Below, piece by piece: positions 1 through 4,207 of a stretch of 5,331 nucleotides of DNA. A model generated the notes under the pieces. The model saw only the letters and a program-made list of their open reading frames with translations, did not search any database and was not told the origin of the DNA. The stretch is from assembly GCA_031177845.1 (NCBI GenBank), contig JAPSGG010000148.1, positions 1 through 5,331 of the forward strand. The letters are read 5' to 3'. Each line of letters starts with the position of its first letter. Position 1 is the stretch's first letter. The position numbers and the translations under genes were made by a program. This DNA comes from Chromatiales bacterium (lineage in GTDB: Bacteria; Pseudomonadota; Gammaproteobacteria; JACCYU01).

Positions 1-6
1 ATTATA
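1..6 (-). promoter_or_regulatory. Isolated TATAAT hexamer at the window edge
   Basis: On the minus strand the last six bases of the window read TATAAT, a perfect sigma-70 -10 hexamer, in the spacer downstream of the ispG stop. No good -35 lies 16-18 nt upstream; the best match is ATTAAA with a 16 nt spacer. If real, it would drive a minus-strand gene lying outside the window. In many gammaproteobacteria hisS follows ispG, but that gene is not visible here. No terminator-like hairpin with a T tract is visible between the ispG stop and the edge. Confidence 0.2.
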
Positions 7-59
7 TCGCGGTCGGCGCGTCTTTAATGCGGCAATGAAGATGGCCGCGGCTTGGTTGA

Positions 60-1313
60 TCAGAAATCCTGGACGGCAGCGGTTTTCATCCCGTAGGTGT
101 CTCGCACGTACTGTTCCACCAACTGCTGGAACTCGCGCGCGATCGAATCTCCCTTTAGGGTCACGGTCTTCTTGCCGTCGATATAAACAGGGGCGATCGG
201 CGATTCCCCCGTGCCGGGCAGACTGATCCCGATGTTGGCATGCTTGCTCTCACCGGGCCCGTTGACCACGCAGCCCATAACCGCCACGGTCATGTTCTCC
301 ACGCCCTCGTATCGCCTGCGCCAGGCCGGCATTTGGCGGCGTAAATATGACTGGATGTCCTCTGCCAACCGCTGGAAATAATCCGAGGTCGTGCGCCCGC
401 AGCCGGGGCAGGCGACCACCATGGGCGCAAACGAGCGCAGCCCCATGGTCTGCAGGATCTCCTGAGCGACGATCACCTCGCGCGTGCGTTCGCCGCCGGG
501 CTCCGGTGTGAGCGAAATGCGGATGGTGTCGCCGATGCCTTGCTGTAGCAACACGGCCAGCGCCGCGGTCGAGGCCACGATGCCCTTGCTGCCCATGCCG
601 GCCTCGGTCAATCCCAAGTGCAGGGGATAATCACAGCGTTCCGCCAGATCGCGATAGACCGCGATCAAGTCCTGCACGCCGCTCATCTTGCAGGAGAGGA
701 CAATGCGGTTGTGCGGGAGCCCGAGTTCTTCTGCATGCCGCGCGCTGTTCAAAGCAGAAGCAATCAAGGCATCGTGCATGACCTGTTCGGATTCGCGGGG
801 CTCGGGCAGGCGCGCGTTTTCGTCCATCAGCTGCGAGAGCAGATCCTGATCCAAGCTGCCCCAGTTGACGCCGATGCGCACTGGCTTGCCGTATCGACAG
901 GCGATCTCGACCATCTGCGCGAAGTTCCTATCGTGCAACTCGCCGCGCCCGACATTGCCCGGATTGATGCGGTATTTTGAGAGCGCCTCGGCGCAGGCAG
1001 GATGGCGCGTGAGCAGCCGATTGCCGATGAAGTGGAAGTCACCGATCAGAGGGACGGTGACGCCCATCTTCTCCAGTCGGTCGCGGATGTGCGGCACCGC
1101 GCGCGCGGCCTCTTCGTTGTTGACCGTGATGCGCACCAGTTCCGATCCGGCCCTCGCAAGCTCCGCGACCTGAATCGCCGTGCGGACGGCGTCAGCCGTG
1201 TCCGTATTGGTCATGGACTGCACCACGATAGGCGCGCCTCCACCAATGGCGACAGAACCGACGTGGACGGCGGTCGATGGCCGCCGGGTGGCCGATGCGT
1301 TGAACTGTGACAT
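60..1313 (-). CDS. ispG: 4-hydroxy-3-methylbut-2-enyl diphosphate synthase (IspG/GcpE)
   Basis: This is the penultimate enzyme of the MEP isoprenoid pathway. It reductively opens methylerythritol cyclodiphosphate to HMBPP with a cytosolic [4Fe-4S] cluster, fed by flavodoxin or ferredoxin. The product has 417 residues. The N-terminal barrel carries VQSMTNTDT (residues 31-39), the ELVRITVNN strand (58-66) and the GDFHF segment (91-95). The C-terminal domain carries the cluster cysteines C302 and C305 in CPGCGR, C348 in GCVVNGPGE, and the catalytic-type E355, matching E. coli C270/C273/C305/E312. E. coli IspG is 372 residues, so this is the longer form. I chose the ATG at 1313 because the protein turns family-like right after it ([19 protein letters not shown]) and a GGA lies 7 nt upstream. 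The frame stays open to 1757, but that stretch is antisense to yjbQ and has no family similarity. It is transcribed divergently from yjbQ. All key residues are present. Confidence 0.97.
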   Translation of the reverse strand: MSQFNASATRRPSTAVHVGSVAIGGGAPIVVQSMTNTDTADAVRTAIQVAELARAGSELVRITVNNEEAARAVPHIRDRLEKMGVTVPLIGDFHFIGNRLLTRHPACAEALSKYRINPGNVGRGELHDRNFAQMVEIACRYGKPVRIGVNWGSLDQDLLSQLMDENARLPEPRESEQVMHDALIASALNSARHAEELGLPHNRIVLSCKMSGVQDLIAVYRDLAERCDYPLHLGLTEAGMGSKGIVASTAALAVLLQQGIGDTIRISLTPEPGGERTREVIVAQEILQTMGLRSFAPMVVACPGCGRTTSDYFQRLAEDIQSYLRRQMPAWRRRYEGVENMTVAVMGCVVNGPGESKHANIGISLPGTGESPIAPVYIDGKKTVTLKGDSIAREFQQLVEQYVRDTYGMKTAAVQDF

Positions 1314-1353
1314 GTTGTAATCCAAGGCTGGAAATGAATTGCGAATCTTGGCT

Positions 1354-1362
1354 ATTCTACCA
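1354..1362 (-). promoter_or_regulatory. Candidate extended -10 promoter for ispG
   Basis: On the minus strand the segment reads TGG followed by TAGAAT, a TGn extended -10 with a five-of-six match to TATAAT. No convincing -35 lies 16-18 nt upstream, which is tolerable for extended -10 promoters. A start about 7 nt downstream would give ispG a 5' leader of roughly 34 nt. I saw no equally good hexamer pair on the plus strand for yjbQ. Confidence 0.45.
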
Positions 1363-1373
1363 ATATCGGCGAG

Positions 1374-1389
1374 GCGCCCGCACGGGCGC
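1374..1389. repeat. Perfect GC-rich 7+7 bp inverted repeat between ispG and yjbQ
   Basis: GCGCCCG (1374-1380) and CGGGCGC (1383-1389) are exact reverse complements separated by CA, which is equivalent to a 6 bp stem with a GCAC tetraloop. It lies 24 bp upstream of the yjbQ ATG and about 12 bp upstream of the ispG extended -10 candidate. It could be a 5'-leader hairpin of yjbQ or a dyad operator for the divergent pair. There is no T tract, so it is not a standard intrinsic terminator on either strand. Confidence 0.5.
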
Positions 1390-1403
1390 GAGCAAGCGTG
1401 AGC

Positions 1404-1408
1404 AGAGG
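1404..1408 (+). promoter_or_regulatory. Shine-Dalgarno that selects the yjbQ ATG
   Basis: AGAGG ends 4 nt before the ATG at 1413. An in-frame GTG at 1398 would add five residues but would place this motif inside the coding region and has no purine-rich site of its own. The ATG start also gives exactly 138 residues, the length I recall for E. coli YjbQ, so 1413 is preferred. Confidence 0.6.
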
Positions 1409-1412
1409 TCAG

Positions 1413-1829
1413 ATGTACCAGCAAGAGAATTTCACCATCGCGACCAGTGGGCGCGGCACCTACGACATTGATGATCGGATTGCTCGCATCGTCGAAGACA
1501 GCGGGATCACCACGGGCTTGTGTCATGTCTTCTGTCATCACACCAGCGCCTCGTTGATCTTGTGCGAGAACGCCGATCCCACGGTGCGGCGCGATCTGGA
1601 AGCCTTCATGGCGCGGCTTGCGCCGGACGGTGACCCGCTGTTCAAGCACGATGCGGAAGGCCCAGACGACATGCCGGCGCACGTGCGCACTATCCTCACC
1701 CACAGCGCCATTACACTGCCGGTCACAGGCGGCCGCTTGAGCCTGGGCACCTGGCAAGGCCTATTCCTATGGGAACATCGCACCGGCGCTCACCGGCGTC
1801 GGATTACAGTGACGGTGCATGGTGAGTAG
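1413..1829 (+). CDS. yjbQ: YjbQ/UPF0047 family protein
   Basis: This is a small single-domain cytosolic protein of 138 residues, the same length as E. coli YjbQ and colinear with it. Family hallmarks are visible in order: HHTSASL (residues 42-48), NADPTVRRD (53-61), [13 protein letters not shown] (78-90), GTWQG (112-116) and EHR (121-123), ending in a conserved-looking HGE. The clustered His, Asp and Glu residues (H42, H43, H79, D80, H90, E121, H122) suggest a metal or ligand pocket; that is an inference from conservation. E. coli YjbQ has been reported to show thiamin phosphate synthase activity when overproduced, and its true role remains unsettled, so I assign family only. It is divergent from ispG, with the HAD gene 95 bp downstream on the same strand, possibly cotranscribed. 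No signal peptide or membrane segment is seen. Confidence 0.93.
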   Translation: MYQQENFTIATSGRGTYDIDDRIARIVEDSGITTGLCHVFCHHTSASLILCENADPTVRRDLEAFMARLAPDGDPLFKHDAEGPDDMPAHVRTILTHSAITLPVTGGRLSLGTWQGLFLWEHRTGAHRRRITVTVHGE

Positions 1830-1842
1830 ATCCCCCTCAGCT

Positions 1843-1858
1843 CCCCTAATTCAAGGGG
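1843..1858. repeat. Small hairpin just after yjbQ
   Basis: CCCCT (1843-1847) and AGGGG (1854-1858) form a 5 bp stem with a 6 nt loop, 13 nt past the yjbQ stop. No run of T follows on the plus strand, so it is at best a weak or Rho-assisted end point and may only be an mRNA 3' structure. Confidence 0.25.
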
Positions 1859-1863
1859 TGGAA

Positions 1864-1877
1864 GCGCCGACCGGCGC
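1864..1877. repeat. Small GC hairpin upstream of the HAD gene
   Basis: GCGCC (1864-1868) and GGCGC (1873-1877) pair around a GACC tetraloop. The hairpin lies immediately before a GGGAGG purine stretch (1878-1883) that precedes the possible leader ORF. It may affect access to that ribosome site. No T tract follows, so it is not a typical terminator. Confidence 0.3.
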
Positions 1878-1883
1878 GGGAGG

Positions 1884-1928
1884 ATGTCAGTAGAAATGCC
1901 GGATGCCATTGAGATCCGATTCCCATGA
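1884..1928 (+). CDS. Possible 14-residue leader peptide coupled to the HAD phosphatase gene
   Basis: An ATG at 1884 directly follows GGGAGG and opens a 14-codon frame (MSVEMPDAIEIRFP). Its TGA at 1926-1928 overlaps the HAD ATG at 1925 as ATGA. A second in-frame ATG at 1896 sits 12 nt from GGGAGG. The HAD start has no good ribosome site of its own; the nearest is GAG at 1911-1913, 11 nt away. Ribosomes ending on this frame could therefore restart on HAD. The peptide has no attenuator-like run of one amino acid. The zero spacer before ATG 1884 and the tiny size make it speculative; chance is a fair alternative. Confidence 0.25.
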   Translation: MSVEMPDAIEIRFP

Positions 1929-2707
1929 ATTCTGCGATCACGTGCGTCACCTTCGATCTGGACGAAACCCTGTGGGCGTGCGCGCCGGTCATCGATCGCG
2001 CGGAGCAGGCGCTCTATGCATGGCTGGCCGATCGTTACCCACTGATCTGCGAGGCCTACATGCTAGAGGATATGCGCGCGCAGCGCCAAGCGCTGCTTGC
2101 AAGCCGCGCCGACCTCAGACACGACATGACCGCACTGCGCCGCGAGTGGATGGCCCAACTCGCGGATGAAGTAGGCTATCCTCGCGAGATGGTGGAGCCC
2201 GCAGTGGCGTATTTTCGCGAACATCGTAACCGGGTGACGCTGTTCGAGCCGGCCGAACCGCTGCTTAAGCGCCTGCGCGGGCGTTACACGCTCGGCGCGA
2301 TCACCAACGGTAATGCGCAACTGGACTGTATCGGCGTCGATCATCTGTTCGATTTTATCGTGTATTCAGCGGATGCCGGCGTGGCGAAGCCTGATCCGGG
2401 TATCTTCCAGAAGGCGCTCGCACTGGCCAAGGCCGAGTCTTGCGCAGCCGCACACGTGGGCGACGATCCCGCCAGCGATATCCTGGGCGCCGGATGCGTG
2501 GGCATGCGCACGATCTGGTATAACCCCGCACTGCAGCCTTGGCCAGGCGGCAAGCAGCCGGATGCAGTCATCCGCTCGCTGCCGGAGTTGGAGCCTGTGC
2601 TTACGCGATGGTCGGGGAGCGGAACACGGAATGCAGGAGCGGGTTCAGCCACGCATGAAAGGAATGGCCGCCCCTGCGAACGAGAGGTCAATCCAGGACA
2701 GGTCTGA
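1925..2707 (+). CDS. HAD-superfamily phosphatase, YigB-like
   Basis: This is a cytosolic haloacid-dehalogenase-fold phosphatase of 260 residues, colinear with E. coli YigB (238 residues), which dephosphorylates FMN and the riboflavin precursor 5-amino-6-(5-phospho-ribitylamino)uracil. All four HAD motifs are intact: motif I FDLDETL with nucleophile D11 and acid/base D13; motif II ITNGN with T127; motif III K155 in AKPDPGIF; motif IV GDDPASD with D180, D181 and D185. The helical stretch from about 20 to 105 fits a C1 cap that sets substrate choice. Similarity to YigB ends near residue 229; the last 30 or so residues (Gly, Ser, Arg and Asn rich) look like read-through sequence and run 20 bp into the convergent tesA. 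In E. coli yigB follows xerC; here it follows yjbQ. The substrate assignment is inferred from resemblance, because HAD enzymes are promiscuous. Confidence 0.9.
   Translation: MNSAITCVTFDLDETLWACAPVIDRAEQALYAWLADRYPLICEAYMLEDMRAQRQALLASRADLRHDMTALRREWMAQLADEVGYPREMVEPAVAYFREHRNRVTLFEPAEPLLKRLRGRYTLGAITNGNAQLDCIGVDHLFDFIVYSADAGVAKPDPGIFQKALALAKAESCAAAHVGDDPASDILGAGCVGMRTIWYNPALQPWPGGKQPDAVIRSLPELEPVLTRWSGSGTRNAGAGSATHERNGRPCEREVNPGQV
2633..2677. repeat. Imperfect inverted repeat in the HAD 3' extension
   Basis: The 10-mers at 2633-2642 and 2668-2677 are reverse complements at nine of ten positions (A2638 faces C2672), with a 25 nt loop. It lies inside the unusual C-terminal tail of the HAD frame, just before the convergent overlap with tesA. 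It could form a 3'-end structure for either transcript, but there is no T tract and the loop is long. Confidence 0.2.
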
Positions 2708-3320
2708 GCTTCGCCCAAACGTTGTCGAGGATCAAAGGCTGCGCCTCCGCCGTCGGGTGCAGACCATCCTCCTGCATCAGGGCAGGATCTTTCACGGCAC
2801 CTGCCAGCAGGAACGGCACTAGCGGCACGCCGGTTTGTTCGGCGGCCGAGCTGTACACCGCGTAGTGCAGCTGCCTGAACGCGTCTCCGTAATTGGAGGG
2901 AAGCCGCACACCCGTCAGCAGCACCTTGGCGCCGTGGTCCTGACTCAGCTTGATCAGACGCGTGAGATTATGGTGCGTATGATCGGGATGGATGCCGCGC
3001 AGACCATCATTGGCTCCGAGCTCGATAACTACGATCTGCGGTTCGTATTCCTCCAGGGCGTGCGGCAGACGTGCGAGACCGCCGCTGCTGGTCTCGCCTG
3101 AGACGCTGGCGTTCACCACGCGGTAATCGTACCCACGTTCCACGAGTCGGCGCTCGAGTAAGCTGACCCAGCCGTCCTCGGTCGCTATCCCGTAAGCGGC
3201 GCTCAGGCTGTCGCCCATCACCAGAATCGTGGGCGGCGCCGCGGCCGCGGCCTGCCACAAGCCGGCATACGCGACGATCAATGTGATCAGAGCGAACCAT
3301 GGAAGGGAATACTTGGTCAT
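2688..3320 (-). CDS. tesA: Periplasmic SGNH/GDSL esterase: acyl-CoA thioesterase I / lysophospholipase L1 (TesA)
   Basis: This is a multifunctional serine esterase hydrolysing acyl thioesters, lysophospholipids and similar acyl esters in the periplasm. It has 210 residues (E. coli TesA has 208). Residues 1-28 form a signal peptide: K3, a hydrophobic core from about 6 to 22, then an Ala run suited to signal peptidase I cleavage near AAA-APP. SGNH blocks are complete: I, GDSLS with nucleophile S38; II, G75 in NASVSGETS; III, GAND with N104; V, DGLHP with D185 and H188. The GLARLP and NDGLRG stretches also match TesA. I chose the ATG at 3320 because it starts the signal peptide; an in-frame extension to a TTG at 3473 would cross the repeat region. 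No Shine-Dalgarno is visible before 3320. It is divergent from ybbA-ybbP, as in E. coli, and its 3' end overlaps the convergent HAD gene by 20 bp. Confidence 0.96.
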   Translation of the reverse strand: MTKYSLPWFALITLIVAYAGLWQAAAAAPPTILVMGDSLSAAYGIATEDGWVSLLERRLVERGYDYRVVNASVSGETSSGGLARLPHALEEYEPQIVVIELGANDGLRGIHPDHTHHNLTRLIKLSQDHGAKVLLTGVRLPSNYGDAFRQLHYAVYSSAAEQTGVPLVPFLLAGAVKDPALMQEDGLHPTAEAQPLILDNVWAKLRPVLD

Positions 3321-3380
3321 CGGACAGGTCGATAGTAAGCGCGAAGTGCGCGTCAATGCTCTAAGGACGCTCTGAATAGG

Positions 3381-3410
3381 TGTCATTTTGAAACACAGCG
3401 AGAAATCTTG
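3381..3410 (+). repeat. Dispersed-type intergenic repeat, copy 1
   Basis: This 30 nt segment begins TGTCATTTTGA and ends AGAAATCTTG. It has the pattern, familiar to me from many bacterial intergenic regions, of TGTCATTTCGA...GAGAAATCT with short internal dyads (here ATTT at 3385-3388 and AAAT at 3403-3406). It is the inverted partner of copy 2 at 3444-3472: 22 of 29 aligned positions agree with a single 1 nt gap. It lies between the divergent tesA and ybbA genes. Confidence 0.6.
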
Positions 3411-3432
3411 CGCGCTGAGACAACCCATTGAT

Positions 3433-3498
3433 TTAGGGAGTTCCAAGATCTCTCCCTTCGTCCGAGATGACAAAGTGTGGCTTCCAGAGACTCCCTAA
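3433..3498. repeat. 66 bp segment with 9 bp perfect terminal inverted repeats
   Basis: TTAGGGAGT (3433-3441) and ACTCCCTAA (3490-3498) are exact reverse complements bounding a 66 bp segment that contains repeat copy 2. The 8-mers CCATTGAT (3425-3432), abutting the left arm, and CCATCGAT (3502-3509), 3 nt beyond the right arm, differ at one base. The layout resembles a very small palindromic or MITE-like insertion with an imperfect target duplication. It encodes nothing. A regulatory dyad or an RNA stem in the ybbA leader are alternatives. Confidence 0.5.
3444..3472 (-). repeat. Dispersed-type intergenic repeat, copy 2 (inverted)
   Basis: Read on the minus strand, this 29 nt segment begins TGTCATCTCGGA and ends GAGATCTTG, matching copy 1 in opposite orientation. 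Its own ends are palindromic (ATCTC 3448-3452, GAGAT 3464-3468). The two copies are 33 nt apart, so 3381-3472 could fold as one long imperfect stem. Most differences between the copies are transitions, as in diverged family members. Confidence 0.6.
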
Positions 3499-3509
3499 CG
3501 GCCATCGAT

Positions 3510-3514
3510 AGGAG
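3510..3514 (+). promoter_or_regulatory. AGGAG directly abutting the ybbA ATG
   Basis: A perfect AGGAG core ends at the base before the ATG at 3515, so the spacer is zero instead of the usual 5-9 nt. An in-frame TAG at 3509-3511 rules out any start further upstream. The next candidate would be the rare ATT at 3521, spaced 6 nt from AGGAG, which would drop two residues. ATG 3515 is kept as the annotated start, with weak initiation possible. Confidence 0.45.
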
Positions 3515-4207
3515 ATGAACATTCCAGCTGCAACGCCCGTCATCGAGGCGCGCCGGTTGCGCAAGCAGGTCACCGGACCAGAAGGGGACCTGGTCATCCT
3601 GCAGGACGTCAATCTCGAAGTCTACGCAGGCGAGGCGCTCGCGATCCTGGGCGCTTCGGGTACGGGCAAATCCACGCTGCTCGGTCTGCTCGCGGGCCTG
3701 GATACGCCGAGTGGTGGCAGCGCGCATCTTTTCGGTAAAGACCTGGGTTCTCTCGATGAGGACGGCCGCGCGGCGCTGCGCGCAAACCGAGTGGGATTCG
3801 TCTTTCAGTCATTTCAACTGTTGCCCAGCCTCACTGCGCTGGAGAACGTGATGTTGCCGCTTGAACTGAACGGCAGCGACCGTCGGGCTGAGCAGACCGC
3901 GCGTGAAAGCCTAGTGAGAGTCGGACTCACCGAGCGCACGCGGCATTATCCACACCAGCTGTCTGGCGGCGAACAACAGCGGGTGGCCATTGCGCGGGCG
4001 TTCGCACCCCAGCCGCAAGTGTTGTTCGCGGACGAGCCGACCGGCAATCTGGACCCGGGCAGCGGACGCAGAGTGATCAAACTGTTGTTTTCCTTGCGGG
4101 ACGAACACGCCACGGCGCTGGTCATGGTCACACACGACCCCGAACTTACTGCCTGGTGCGATCGAGGCTATCGGTTGAGCGCAGGCCGCCTGGAGCCGGT
4201 GGAATGA
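3515..4207 (+). CDS. ybbA: ABC transporter ATP-binding protein, YbbA type (MacB/LolD-like superfamily)
   Basis: This is the cytosolic ATPase subunit of the YbbA-YbbP ABC system; it powers conformational change in the permease. It has 230 residues (E. coli YbbA has about 228). All nucleotide-binding motifs are intact: Walker A GASGTGKST (46-54, K52), Q-loop Q98 in FVFQSF, signature LSGGEQQ (149-155), Walker B VLFADE (169-174) with catalytic E174, D-loop NLD (178-180) and H-loop H207 in VMVTHD. The QSFQLLPSLTALENV stretch is typical of the LolD/MacB/YbbA branch, and the neighbouring tesA and ybbP genes select YbbA within it. It overlaps ybbP by ATGA, implying one operon with translational coupling. 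In E. coli this ATPase works with YbbP, and TesA is linked by position. No single substrate is firmly established in my knowledge. Confidence 0.94.
   Translation: MNIPAATPVIEARRLRKQVTGPEGDLVILQDVNLEVYAGEALAILGASGTGKSTLLGLLAGLDTPSGGSAHLFGKDLGSLDEDGRAALRANRVGFVFQSFQLLPSLTALENVMLPLELNGSDRRAEQTARESLVRVGLTERTRHYPHQLSGGEQQRVAIARAFAPQPQVLFADEPTGNLDPGSGRRVIKLLFSLRDEHATALVMVTHDPELTAWCDRGYRLSAGRLEPVE

Noticed and set aside
618..1310. Several plus-strand open frames of about 100-120 codons opposite ispG
   Set aside because: They overlap one another and the intact ispG coding sequence, and show no domain or motif.
1314..1757. In-frame N-terminal extension of ispG by 148 codons
   Set aside because: It is antisense to yjbQ, crosses the promoter candidate and hairpin, and has no IspG-like content; family similarity begins just after the ATG at 1313.
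1843..1877. Intrinsic terminator after yjbQ
   Set aside because: Two short hairpins are present but neither is followed by a T run, so termination is not supported.
3381..3472. CRISPR-like array
   Set aside because: There are only two copies, in opposite orientations and diverged, with no cas gene nearby.
3321..3473. Upstream extension of tesA to a TTG start at 3473
   Set aside because: It would place 51 residues before a clear signal peptide and translate straight through the repeat region; secreted TesA proteins start at the signal peptide.
3383..3727. 114-codon minus-strand frame across the repeat region and ybbA 5' end
   Set aside because: It is opposite the Walker A-encoding part of ybbA and has no recognisable content.
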